Positions 22,253-32,143 of a stretch of DNA of 64,000 bases are shown one piece after another. A model generated the notes under the pieces. The model did no database searches. It saw nothing but the letters and a program-made list of their open reading frames with translations, and had not been told where the DNA came from. The translations under genes were made by a program, and so were the position numbers. Position 1 is the first letter of the stretch; every line of letters starts with the position of its first letter. Source of the DNA: Harmonia axyridis (taxonomy: Eukaryota > Arthropoda > Insecta > Coleoptera > Coccinellidae); contig NC_059502.1 of the NCBI RefSeq assembly GCF_914767665.1, positions 50,326,031-50,390,030 on the forward strand, read 5' to 3'.

Positions 22253-22932
22253 AGTGTCACCTTAAAAAAGAAAAGAAATAATTTTCGTAGACATCAAAAT
22301 TTCTATTTCAAAATTCCAAATCGAGCTCTATTATGATGTTATATTTCACGTTATTGAATTAAATAAATTACTCTTCAAAAAAACATAAAAATAATGTATA
22401 TAAGACCATTTGTTGTATAATTGATTAGTACTCTGTTCGATTAGTTGATGTATCTGAATAATAATAAAATTTAACATATGAATTTCTATAAAAACGATTA
22501 TTGAATTTTTCTTATATCCTGAAATGATGGGACGTAAAACAATAACAAAAATTATACGAAACAAAAAAAAATTAAATAACAACACAAATAGGACGGTGAA
22601 TGAACAAACCCATTACAGTTATAAAAAATTATACTCAATAAATTCTTTCAACAGATGTTGCATATCACATTCGAAGAAATTTATCTGCAACCATCAAGAA
22701 TTTTGTTATCGCACCACATTTTCAATTGAAGAGATAACATTCCTATTTCCACCAATTGGAGCTAATGCATATTTGATGACTTTCTCTTATTGAGTCATTA
22801 TAGAAAGAAGAGATATATATAAGTTGCCTGAAACTTAAAATTACCTCAGTATTTTCGTGAAAGGCATTCTGTGAATAACGTGTTTGCATAGTGAATAATT
22901 TCAATCTTTTTCGTAATTGAACAATTCAAAAC

Positions 22933-23349
22933 ATGAACATAATGAATGAAAAGTTGATTTTGAAATCGGGATTGAGGAAATTGAAAAATCATAAACTGAA
23001 CATAAGGAATACTTTACTGATCAAGAAAATAGTTAACGAAGTGAAAGATATTCAAAATGGCGAGTTAAGGGATGTGTCAAATATCAGTTGGAAATCTGAG
23101 AAATCTACAAATGAGCCGTATCGCGGAAAAATTTGTGATGCAGAAAAACCGAACATTAATATGAAAAATGATTCAGTTATTGTGAATATGAACTCAGAAC
23201 CTGAATATGAAGAAGACAAAACAAAAGAAGAGGATAAAATTCATTTGAATACATGCTTGAGAAATGCTTTTCTGATCAAGAAAATTCTTGAAATTACAGC
23301 ATCTCAAATGAAAAAGGGTTTTAAGACCGAAAAATTCAATCAATATAGT
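22933..23349 (+). pseudogene. Array ORF copy interrupted by the 1.93-kb transposon
   Basis: Leu8, Asn60, Pro73 and Asn76. The frame is open up to codon 138/139, where the CCCAGCAAACAC element starts. The missing last 27 codons lie at 25278-25357, after the element. Confidence 0.85.
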
Positions 23350-24255
23350 CCCAGCAAACACGTTACATCACTTGGCAGTTTCGCGAAGTCTCAAATTGCA
23401 CATTGACAGATATCTTCATTGCGATTACGCATACTTGTTCTAAACATATTTATTTTGCGACATTGCTTTGTTAACAACAATTCGAAGATGCAGTGATAAT
23501 AATTTGAGGATATTAATAAATAACCACAATGCCATCCCCATAGAAAGTGGTAAATTAGTAGTTAAAATGTTTACCATCGAGCGACTTCGCAACGAAGTCT
23601 TTTTGAGAACTACACAATGTTAACATGAATTGGATGATATTTCAAATCCTTTTTGAGTGGGTCACTTTATGTTCCCAATGTGGCTGTTTATTCTGGTGAA
23701 TGTAATAGTAATACTTTGCACATTATTATTTTCAATTATCTATCTGTGGCACTGAAATATCCAGCCCTTAAAGAGTCCGACGAATATTTATTTATTCTCC
23801 TTCATCTGGATGTAATAAACAAAAACAAACGATTCAGAGCAATCCGAGAGGTCGTCGGTGAAACCAGAACGTGATCCTAATAGAAGCATTTTTGCAACAA
23901 AATACAGATTACGTATTCACTTGGTCCGTTTTCTGGCTGATCGAGCGATATTTCGAAAACTACAATAGCTATAGGCTTCCCGTTTTTTCAGTTTTATTTG
24001 TGCGTTGGTGTCTGCCATGTGGCTGGTGATATAGCTATATCACCAAAAAACCAATAAATTAAAATATATATATTATTTTTTTATAAGTGGTCAAATGAAG
24101 ACCGGCTCTGTTTGTTAATTTTATTATTTTATGAGTGATAATTTCACTTTTTTGTGACGTTTGTTTTTTTATATTAGATTGAATAATTATTTATTATATG
24201 GATGTTTCATTACTTCATTTCCCATTTCCAAATTGTATGTACAAATTTCTACAGG

Positions 24256-24529
24256 ATTACTTTTTTGATATTCATAAAATAGTCCCTTTGGCACTATACA
24301 GTGTGTTTCCAAATTGTATGTATGACTTTGTACAAGATATTCTACACATTAAATAAATGATATTCTATATAGGAATCCTTGTCCGAATTTGAACAATACA
24401 AGGCATTTGACCTATATTGAATATCATTTATTCAATGGGTAGAATATCTTGTACAAAGTCATACATACAATTTGGAAACACACTGTATAGTGCCAAAGGG
24501 ACTTTTTTATGAATATCACAAAAGTAATG
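24256..24529. mobile_element. Fold-back (long inverted repeat) element of about 274 bp
   Basis: The left arm (about 24256-24372) and right arm (about 24411-24529) are inverted copies of about 117 bp with a few mismatches and a loop of about 38 bp. The shared core includes GTCCCTTTGGCACTATACAG. A shorter partial copy of the arm (TTTCCAAATTGTATGTA) lies just outside at about 24227. It looks like a hairpin-type MITE nested in the larger element. Confidence 0.85.
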
Positions 24530-24539
24530 TGTTGTGGGG

Positions 24540-24830
24540 ATTACAGATTCCTGCGTTACGGTCATGGTGGCGCTGCCAACCAGGTTAACGCTTCCCCCAA
24601 CAGAGGGCGCAACAATCTACTTAAGCCTCGAAGTAAGCATCTTAAACGGAGATAAGCCGAGGAATTCCAGTCAAATAGCAACCTACATCATGTAGCATTT
24701 TGTGTCTTGTATTATATCTGTTCTATATTTTATTTTTAACGCATGTCCCGTTATAGTTATCCCGAGGTTAATCAGGAGTAGGTTTTTTGAGGCCTGATTA
24801 AACCCCACCATCGACCAAGTCGTCACGCTG
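24540..24830. other. GC-richer block of unknown origin inside the 1.93-kb element
   Basis: Starts near TGTTGTGGGG and ends near CCCCACCA, with a base composition unlike the surrounding AT-rich DNA. TG..CA-like ends suggest a solo LTR fragment, but no target duplication or partner LTR is visible. No ORF worth calling. Confidence 0.3.
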
Positions 24831-25277
24831 TCCCAAAAGTTTTATTAAGTTCAAAATTTTATCTTATATGGAAGTCAGTATGTGTACTTTATGTGTAGTG
24901 AAAAAAAGAAATCCTAATGAAATCATAATCGAACTTCCTATTGAAATTGATATAATGTTCTCTATGTGTGGTGAAAAAGGGAATGGAATATAGAGATATC
25001 AAAGAGACCTCGCATGAAACGACCCAATGTGGTTATTAAAAAGACATTTATTGACTCATAAACTTCCATAAAAGTGACAACAAATGGATGTTTTTTTGGG
25101 GATATTTTTTCATGTCTCAATTTGAACAACACAACGACTTGAAATGCGTACATGATGTCGCGGACATTTCGCTGCAAATGCGAGCGGGAGGCAATGTTTT
25201 TAATACATCGCATGCGAGCTTTCAGTTGCAAAGGTACTTCCATGGTACTTCACAGTTACCTCCCAGTGTTTGCTGGG

Positions 25278-25357
25278 GTGTAACCTTAAAAAAAAAAAGA
25301 AATAATTTTCGTAGACATCAAAATTTCTATTTCAAAATTCCAAATCGAGCTCTATAA
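25278..25357 (+). pseudogene. 3' end of the array ORF interrupted at 23349
   Basis: Holds the duplicated GT and codons 139-164 with the normal stop. It is fused by chance to an open frame in the transposon end, which should not be read as a gene. Confidence 0.85.
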
Positions 25358-25957
25358 TGATGTTATATTTCACGTTATTGAATTAAATAAATTACTCTTC
25401 AAAAAAACATAAAAATAATGTATATAAGACCATTTATTGTATCATTGATTAGTACTCTGTTCGATTAGTTGATGTATCTGAATAATAATAAAATTTAACA
25501 TATGAATTTCTATAAAAACGATTATTGAATTTTTCTTATATCCTGAAATGATGGGACGTAAAACAATAACAAAAATTATATGAAACCAAAAAAAAATTAA
25601 ATAACAACACAAATAGGACGGTGAATGAACAAACCCATTACAGTTATAAAAAATTATACTCAATAAATTCTTTCAACAGATGTTGCATATCACATTCGAA
25701 GAAATTTATCTGCAACCATCAAGAATTTTGTTATCGCACCACATTTTCAATTGAAGAGATAACATTCCTATTTCCACCAATTGGAGCTAATGCATATTTG
25801 ATGACTTTCTCTTATTGAGTCATTATAGAAAGAAGAGATATATAGAAGTTGCCTGAAACTTAAAATTACCTCAGTATTTTCGTGAAAGGCATTCTGTGAA
25901 TAACGTGTTTGCATAGTGAATAATTTCAATCTTTTTCGTAATTGAACAATTCAAAAC

Positions 25958-26093
25958 ATGAACATAATGAATGAAAAGGTGATTTTGAAATCGGGATTGA
26001 GGAAATTGAAAAATCATAAACTGAACATAAGGAATACTTTACTGATCAAGAAAATAGTTAACGAAGTGAAAGATATTCAAAATGGCGACTTAA
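25958..26093 (+). pseudogene. Array ORF copy, 5' part, cut at codon 46 by the piggyBac derivative
   Basis: ATG and 45 codons of the class with Asp44 (GGCGACTTAA). The TTAA of Leu45 is the target site; the remainder of the ORF resumes at 27402. Confidence 0.88.
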
Positions 26094-26110
26094 CCCTTCG
26101 TTAGGCGCGT

Positions 26111-26128
26111 GGATTACGATTGTAATCC
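26111..26128. repeat. piggyBac subterminal palindrome, left outer
   Basis: GGATTACGATTGTAATCC, adjoining GGCGCG of the TIR. Near-identical copies lie at 26281-26298 and 27340-27357; these are probable transposase binding sites by analogy with subterminal repeats of piggyBac. Confidence 0.7.
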
Positions 26129-26280
26129 ACCACTATTCCAATGCCGATATTTTCCTAATTTCATTGGTTATATAAGCGCGGACCTCAGTAGCTGTCAATT
26201 ACATATCTTTCTAGCGATACAGTATTCAGTAAGCGGTGGGAAATATTTTTGCTGGAATTAAGGAACGTCTAAACACGACT

Positions 26281-26298
26281 GGATTACCATTGTAATCC
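26281..26298. repeat. piggyBac subterminal palindrome, left inner
   Basis: GGATTACCATTGTAATCC followed by GCGCGCCTAAC, which is the TIR core in reverse orientation. Confidence 0.7.
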
Positions 26299-26448
26299 GC
26301 GCGCCTAACTGCGTTACGTTTGCTCGAAGTACTCGTGTTGTCATAAATTTGGTAAGTATAGTTTTTTTTGCATTATTACGAACATTATCGAATGCATATG
26401 TATTCTTATATCATTATCTCATGATTATTGATGTTTCAGGAATATAAT

Positions 26449-27004
26449 ATGTCTGACCCTAAAAATAAATCCGTTATTTTATTATCTTCAATGCACCATG
26501 ATGATGCGATCGATCTGGAAACAGAAGATAAAAGTAAAATAGTGACATTTTATAACCACACCAAAATTGGCGTCGACTTAGTGGACCAACTATGCCAAAA
26601 ATACAACATTGCGCAAAATGCAATGGTTGTTTTTTACAATCTGCTGAACGTAGCTGGAATAAATGCCGTCTGCATTTACAAAGCGAACCATCCTACGGAA
26701 AAAAAAAGTAAGGAGTGATTTCATTGAAAAATTTGCTTGGGAACTCATCAAGCCACAAATAGAGGCCAGGTCGAATATGACCTGCTTACCCATGGAACTC
26801 AGAAGACGAGCGCGTTCCCTCCTTGGACTCGAAGCGACAATACCCCCGCCTTCTGATCTACCAAGGCAAGAAAATCCTATAAGACGATGTAATATATGTC
26901 CTAGAAGCCGTAACAAGTCAACAAGGAAAGTGTGCGTGAAATTCAAAAGACACGCTTGCAAGCAACATGCAGTAGATATTTGCACTGAATGTTTAGATGG
27001 TTGA
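26449..27004 (+). pseudogene. piggyBac transposase C-terminal fragment, frameshifted
   Basis: From ATG at 26449, the frame reads a piggyBac transposase C-terminal region (LLSSMHHDD, FYNHTKIGVDLVDQLC). The Asp in GVDLVDQ matches the third catalytic aspartate of the family. The first two catalytic residues and the whole N-terminal half are absent. A small in-frame loss follows YNIAQN. The frame then shifts at an A9 run (26699-26707). The second frame carries the tail, including the cysteine-rich zinc-binding end (CNIC, CVKFKRHAC, CTEC) typical of piggyBac, and stops at 27004. Non-functional as a transposase; the intact Cys-rich tail could still bind DNA if expressed, which is speculative. Confidence 0.88.
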
Positions 27005-27339
27005 AGAAATCACCATAATTGTGTGAATTTTCCATGAATATGATAACTTCTATCGAATGTAGCAAATTGTATTTTTCATATTTGGTTTGTCTTTTTTCAG
27101 AATATTTGTTTTTTTTTTAGCTACTCATAATTGTTTTTTGTTTGTTGTCCAAAATGTACAAGACGCAGATAAAACTATGAAAAACGTGTTTCTTTTGCTT
27201 TCTTATTCAAATAGTGAGATTCTTGAAAATTTTCATAAAAAATTTTTTTCATCATTGAAGCAGATACATCAACAAAACTATATAACCAATTTAGCCAATG
27301 ATTATAGTCTGAGTATGTGATTTAATGACAAATCATTTT

Positions 27340-27357
27340 GGATTACGTTTGTAATCC
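27340..27357. repeat. piggyBac subterminal palindrome, right
   Basis: GGATTACGTTTGTAATCC, followed by ACGCGCCTAA and, some 30 bp on, the outer TIR. Confidence 0.7.
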
Positions 27358-27401
27358 ACGCGCCTAAACGCGTTAGGAAATACCGCGCGCCTAACGAAGG
27401 G

Positions 27402-27764
27402 TTAAGGGATGTGTCAAATATCAGTTGGAAATCTGAGAAATCTACAACTGAGCCGTATGGCGGAAAAATTTGTGATGCAGAAAAACAGAACATTAAAATG
27501 AAAAATGATTCAGTTATTGTGAATATGGACTCAGAACCTGAATATGAAGAAGACAAAACAAAAGAAGAGGATAAAATTCATTTGAATACATGCTTGAGAA
27601 ATGCTTTTCTGATCAAGAAAATTCTTGAAATTACAGCATCTCAAATGAAAAAGGGTTTTAAGACCGAAAAATTCAATCAATATAGTGTAACCTTAAAAAA
27701 GAAAAGAAATAATTTTCGTAGACATCAAAATTTCTATTTCAAAATTCCAAATCGAGCTCTATAA
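27402..27764 (+). pseudogene. 3' part of the array ORF interrupted by piggyBac
   Basis: Begins with the duplicated TTAA and runs open to the normal stop, differing at Gly64 and Asp87. Exact loss of the transposon would rejoin the two parts in frame, as piggyBac excision is usually footprint-free. Confidence 0.85.
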
Positions 27765-28222
27765 TGATGTTATATTTCACGTTATTGAATTAAATAAATT
27801 ACTCTTCAAAAAAACATAAAAATAATGTATATAAGACCATTTGTTGTATCATTGATTAGTACTCTGTTCGATTAGTTGATGTATCTGAATAATAATAAAA
27901 TTTAACATATGAATTTCTATAAAAACGATTATTGAATTTTTCTTATATCCTGAAATGATGGGACGTAAAACAATAACAAAAATTATATGAAACAAAAAAA
28001 AAATTAAATAACAACACAAATAGGACGGTGAATGAACAAACCCATTACAGTTATAAAAAATTATACTCAATAAATTCTTTCAACAGATGTTGCATATCAC
28101 ATTCGAAGAAATTTATCTGCAACCATCAAGAATTTTGTTATCGCACCACATTTTCAATTGAAGAGATAACATTCCTATTTCCACCAATTGGAGCTAATGC
28201 ATATTTGATGACTTTCTCTTAT

Positions 28223-28283
28223 TGAGTCATTATAGAAAGAAGAGATATATATAAGTTGCCTGAAACTCAAAAATTACCTCAGT
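28223..28283 (+). promoter_or_regulatory. Array unit core promoter, class A (representative)
   Basis: TGAGTCAT (28223-28230) is a consensus AP-1-type site. TATATAAG follows at 28248-28255 and the arthropod initiator TCAGT at 28279-28283. With +1 at the A (28281), TATAAG starts at -31, the normal metazoan spacing. The predicted leader before ATG 28365 is 84 nt. No clear DPE was found. Class B units have TATAGAAG instead. Confidence 0.65.
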
Positions 28284-28364
28284 ATTTTTGTGAAAGGCAT
28301 TCGTGAATAACGTGTTTGCATAGTGAATAATTTCAATCTTTTTCGTAATTGAACAATTCAAAAC

Positions 28365-28859
28365 ATGAACATAATGAATGAAAAGGTGATTTTGAAATCG
28401 GGATTGAGGAAATTGAAAAATCATAAACTGAACATAAGGAATACTTTAATGATCAAGAAAATAGTTACCGAAGTGAAAGATATTCAAAATGGCGAGTTAA
28501 GGGATGTGTCAAATATCAGTTGGAAATCTGAGAAATCTACAACTGAGCCGTATCGCGGAAAAATTTGTGATGCAGAAAAACAGAACATTAAAATGAAAAA
28601 TGATTCAGTTATTGTGAATATGAACTCAGAACCTGAATATGAAGAAGACAAAACAAAAGAAGAGGATAAAATTCATTTGAATACATGCTTGAGAAATGCT
28701 TTTCTGATCAAGAAAATTCTTGAAATTACAGCATCTCAAATGAAAAAGGGTTTTAAGACCGAAAAATTCAATCAATATAGTGTAACCTTAAAAAAGAAAA
28801 GAAATAATTTTCGTAGACATCAAAATTTCTATTTCAAAATTCCAAATCGAGCTCTATAA
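28365..28859 (+). CDS. Array ORF copy, 164 aa, class A
   Basis: Met29 and Thr35, otherwise the majority sequence. Complete TATA-initiator promoter upstream; the leader lacks two bases (near 28302) present in other units. Confidence 0.5.
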   Translation: MNIMNEKVILKSGLRKLKNHKLNIRNTLMIKKIVTEVKDIQNGELRDVSNISWKSEKSTTEPYRGKICDAEKQNIKMKNDSVIVNMNSEPEYEEDKTKEEDKIHLNTCLRNAFLIKKILEITASQMKKGFKTEKFNQYSVTLKKKRNNFRRHQNFYFKIPNRAL

Positions 28860-28887
28860 TGATGTTATATTTCACGTTATTGAATTA

Positions 28888-28893
28888 AATAAA
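28888..28893 (+). terminator. Polyadenylation signal AATAAA (representative unit)
   Basis: 29 nt past the stop codon and present in almost every unit. A second AATAAA lies at 28989-28994, 130 nt past the stop, after an AT-rich stretch. Both fit cleavage before the next unit's promoter. Confidence 0.55.
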
Positions 28894-29458
28894 TTACTCT
28901 TCAAAAAAACATAAAAATAATGTATATAAGACCATTTGCTGTATCATTGATTAGTACTCTGTTCGATTAGTTGATGTATCTGAATAATAATAAAATTTAA
29001 CATATGAATTTCTATAAAAACGATTATTGAATTTTTCTTATATCCTGAAATGATGGGACGTAAAACAATAACAAAAATTATATGAAACAAAAAAAAATTA
29101 AATAACAACACAAATAGGACGGTGAATGAACAAACCCATTACAGTTATAAAAAATTATACTCAATAAATTCTTTCAACAGATGTTGCATATCACATTCGA
29201 AGAAATTTATCTGCAACCATCAAGAATTTTGTTATCGCACCACATTTTCAATTGAAGAGATAACATTCCTATTTCCACCAATTGGAGCTAATGCATATTT
29301 GATGACTTTCTCTTATTGAGTCATTATAGAAAGAAGAGATATATAGAAGTTGCCTGAAACTTAAAATTACCTCAGTATTTTCGTGAAAGGCATTCTGTGA
29401 ATAACGTGTTTGCATAGTGAATAATTTCAATATTTTTCGTAATTGAACAATTCAAAAC

Positions 29459-29953
29459 ATGAACATAGTGAATGAAAAGGTGATTTTGAAATCAAGATTG
29501 AGGAAATTGAAAAATCATAAACTGAACATAAGGAATACTTTACTGATCAAGAAAATAGTTAACGAAGTGAAAGATATTCAAAATGGCGACTTTAAGGATG
29601 TGTCAAATATCAGTTGGAAATCTGAGAAATCTACAACTGAGCCGTATCGCGGAAAAATTTGTGATGCAGAAAAACAGAACATTAAAATGAAAAATGATTC
29701 AGTTATTGTGAATATGAACTCAGAACCTGGATATGAAGAAGACAAAACAAAAGAAGAGGACAAAATTCATTTGAATACATGCTTGAGAAATGCTTTTCTG
29801 ATCGAGAAAATTCTTGAAATTACAGCATCTCAAATGAAAAAGGGTTTTAAGACCGAAAAATTCAATCAATATAGTGTAACCTTAAAAAAGAAAAGAAATA
29901 ATTTTCGTAGACATCAAAATTTCTATTTCAAAATTCCAAATCGAGCTCTATAA
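29459..29953 (+). CDS. Array ORF copy, 164 aa, class B variant
   Basis: Val4, Arg13, Asp44, Phe45, Lys46, Gly91 and Glu116. Arg13 and Glu116 recur in the copy at 60957. Confidence 0.5.
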   Translation: MNIVNEKVILKSRLRKLKNHKLNIRNTLLIKKIVNEVKDIQNGDFKDVSNISWKSEKSTTEPYRGKICDAEKQNIKMKNDSVIVNMNSEPGYEEDKTKEEDKIHLNTCLRNAFLIEKILEITASQMKKGFKTEKFNQYSVTLKKKRNNFRRHQNFYFKIPNRAL

Positions 29954-30553
29954 TGATGTTATATTTCACGTTATTGAATTAAATAAATTACTCTTCAAAA
30001 AAACATAAAAATAATGTATATAAGACCATTTGTTGTATCATTGATTAGTACTCTGTTCGATTAGTTGATGTATCTGAAAAATAATAAAATTTAACATATG
30101 AATTTCTATAAAAACGATTATTGAATTTTTTTTATATCCTGAAATGATGGGACGTAAAACAATAACAAAAATTATATGAAACAAAAAAAAATTAAATAAC
30201 AACACAAATAGGACGGTGAATGAACAAACCCATTACAGTTATAAAAAATTATACTCAATAAATTCTTTCAACAGATGTTGCATATCACATTCGAAGAAAT
30301 TTATCTGCAACCATCAAGAATTTTGTTATCGCACCACATTTTCAATTGAAGAGATAACATTCCTATTTCCACCAATTGGAGCTAATGCATATTTGATGAC
30401 TTTCTCTTATTGAGTCATTATAGAAAGAAGAGATATATATAAGTTGCCTGAAACTCAAAAATTACCTCAGTATTTTTGTGAAAGGCATTCTGTGAATAAC
30501 GTGTTTGCATAGTGAATAATTTCAATCTTTTTCGTAATTGAACAATTCAAAAC

Positions 30554-31048
30554 ATGAACATAATGAATGAAAAGGTGATTTTGAAATCGGGATTGAGGAA
30601 ATTGAAAAATCATAAACTGAACATAAGGAATACTTTAATGATCAAGAAAATAGTTACCGAAGTGCAAGATATTCAAAATGGCGAGTTAAGGGATGTGTCA
30701 AATATCAGTTGGAAATCTGAGAAATCTACAACTGAGCCGTATCGCGGAAAAATTTGTGATGCAGAAAAACAGAACATTAAAATGAAAAATGATTCAGTTA
30801 TTGTGAATATGAACTCAGAACCTGAATATGAAGAAGACAAAACAAAAGAAGAGGATAAAATTCATTTGAATACATGCTTGAGAAATGCTTTTCTGATCAA
30901 GAAAATTCTTGAAATTTCAGCATCTCAAATGAAAAAGGGTTTCAAGACCGAAAAATTCAATCAATATAGTGTAACCTTAAAAAAGAAAAGAAATAATTTT
31001 CGTAGACATCAAAATTTCTATTTCAAAATTCCAAATCGAGCTCTATAA
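30554..31048 (+). CDS. Array ORF copy, 164 aa, class A
   Basis: Met29, Thr35, Gln38 and Ser122. Confidence 0.5.
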   Translation: MNIMNEKVILKSGLRKLKNHKLNIRNTLMIKKIVTEVQDIQNGELRDVSNISWKSEKSTTEPYRGKICDAEKQNIKMKNDSVIVNMNSEPEYEEDKTKEEDKIHLNTCLRNAFLIKKILEISASQMKKGFKTEKFNQYSVTLKKKRNNFRRHQNFYFKIPNRAL

Positions 31049-31648
31049 TGATGTTATATTTCACGTTATTGAATTAAATAAATTACTCTTCAAGAAACCA
31101 TCAAAATAATGTATATAAGACCATTTGTTGTATCATTGATTAGTACTCTGTTCGATTAGTTGATGTATCTGAATAATAATAAAATTTAACATATGAATTT
31201 ATATAAAAACGATTATTGAATTTTTCTTATATCCTGAAATGATGGGACGTAAAACAATATCAAAAATTATATTAAACATAAAAAAAATCAAATAACAACA
31301 CAAATAGGACGGTGAATGAACAAACCCATTACAGTTATAAAAAATTATACTCAATAAATTCTTTCAACAGATGTTGCATATCACATTCGAAGAAATTTAT
31401 CTGCAACCATCAAGAATTTTGTTATCGCACCACATTTTCAATTGAAGAGATAACATTCCTATTTCCACCAATTGGAGCTAATGCATATTTGATGACTTTC
31501 TCTTATTGAGTCATTATAGAAAGAAGAGATATATAGAAGTTGCCTGAAACTTAAAATTACCTCAGTATTTTCGTGAAAGGCATTCTGTGAATAACGTGTT
31601 TGCATAGTGAATAATTTCAATCTTTTTCGTAATTGAACAATTCAAAAC

Positions 31649-32143
31649 ATGAACATAATGAATGAAAAGGTGATTTTGAAATCGGGATTGAGGAAATTGA
31701 AAAATCATAAACTGAACATAAGGAAAACTTTACTGATCAAGAAAATAGTTAACGAAGTGAAAGATATTCAAAATGGCGACTTAAGGGATGTGTCAAATAT
31801 CAGTTGGAAATCTGAGAAATCTACAACTGAGCCGTATCGCGGAAAAATTTGTGATGCAGAAAAACAGAACATTAAAATGAAAAATGATTCAGTTATTGTG
31901 AATATGAACTCAGAACCTGAATATGAAGAAGACAAAACAAAAGAAGAGGATAAAATTCATTTGAATACATGCTTGAGAAATGCTTTTCTGATCAAGAAAA
32001 TTCTTGAAATTACAGCATCTCAAATGAAAAAGGGTTTTAAGACCGAAAAATTCAATCAATATAGTGTAATCTTAAAAAAGAAAACAAATAATTTTCGTAG
32101 ACATCAAAATTTCTGTTTTAAAATTCCAAATCGAGCTCTATAA
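31649..32143 (+). CDS. Array ORF copy, 164 aa, class B
   Basis: Lys26, Asp44, Ile141, Thr146 and Cys156. Confidence 0.5.
   Translation: MNIMNEKVILKSGLRKLKNHKLNIRKTLLIKKIVNEVKDIQNGDLRDVSNISWKSEKSTTEPYRGKICDAEKQNIKMKNDSVIVNMNSEPEYEEDKTKEEDKIHLNTCLRNAFLIKKILEITASQMKKGFKTEKFNQYSVILKKKTNNFRRHQNFCFKIPNRAL

Larger units (their letters stand above)
14176..23349 (+). repeat. Tandem array segment 2, trimeric higher-order repeat block
   Basis: Begins with GAATG immediately after the BEL LTR, at base 12 of the array ORF, and ends where a 1.93-kb element interrupts a unit. Nine ORF copies occur at a spacing of 1094-1096 bp. Seven consecutive copies (15269-22252) share a premature stop after residue 137. 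Three alternating variants repeat in order, giving a 3,285-bp higher-order unit. The spacers hold the same promoter and polyA features as elsewhere, with no extra genes. Confidence 0.95.
23350..25277. mobile_element. Composite DNA transposon with 12-bp TIRs and a 2-bp GT target duplication
   Basis: CCCAGCAAACAC starts the element and its exact reverse complement ends it. Neighbouring units show the empty site, with GT (23348-23349 and 25278-25279) duplicated. The TIR does not extend past 12 bp. Inside I see a fold-back repeat (24256-24529), a GC-richer block (about 24540-24830), and a short open frame (23653-23874, 73 codons) without recognisable similarity. No transposase domain was recognised, so it is probably non-autonomous. 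A second small hairpin, CCCAG-tgtttg-CTGGG, forms at the right end. The superfamily is not assigned. Confidence 0.8.
25278..26093 (+). repeat. Tandem array segment 3, between two DNA transposons
   Basis: Continues the unit broken at 23349 (last 27 codons of the ORF, then a full spacer) and starts the next unit (ATG at 25958), which is cut at its TTAA by the piggyBac derivative. The promoter is of the TATAGAAG type. No other gene is seen. Confidence 0.95.
26094..27401 (+). mobile_element. piggyBac-type transposon, internally deleted (1,308 bp)
   Basis: TTAA is duplicated on both sides (26090-26093, 27402-27405), the hallmark of piggyBac. The terminal inverted repeats are CCCTTCGTTAGGCGCG (16 bp). 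Subterminal palindromes are repeated three times. The coding region keeps only a C-terminal transposase fragment. An intron-like stretch, GTAAGT near 26351 to CAG at 26439, lies before the fragment's first ATG. It cannot encode active transposase and would need a full-length relative to move. From 27005 to 27339 I see only AT-rich non-coding DNA. Confidence 0.93.

Noticed and set aside
24540..24820. Solo LTR call for the GC-richer block
   Set aside because: Ends only loosely resemble TG..CA, and no flanking duplication or second LTR was found.
25088..25357. An 89-codon ORF joining the transposon end to the array ORF tail
   Set aside because: Chance fusion at the insertion border; only the last 26 codons belong to the array ORF.
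26590..26985. 131-codon minus-strand ORF over the piggyBac fragment
   Set aside because: Shadow of the transposase C-terminal region on the other strand.
27087..27320. 77-codon ORF in the 3' part of the piggyBac element
   Set aside because: Low-complexity AT-rich frame without similarity; lies after the transposase stop in non-coding 3' sequence.
27849..28070. 73-79-codon minus-strand ORFs in the spacers
   Set aside because: Very AT-rich, overlap the polyA region and the other spacer frame, and have no promoter-like features on that strand; a by-product of composition.
28028..28225. 65-codon ORFs repeated in every unit (+ strand) as genes
   Set aside because: No own promoter or polyA arrangement; the frame is broken in several units without other loss; conservation is explained by homogenisation of the whole unit. 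Kept only as a possible regulatory block.
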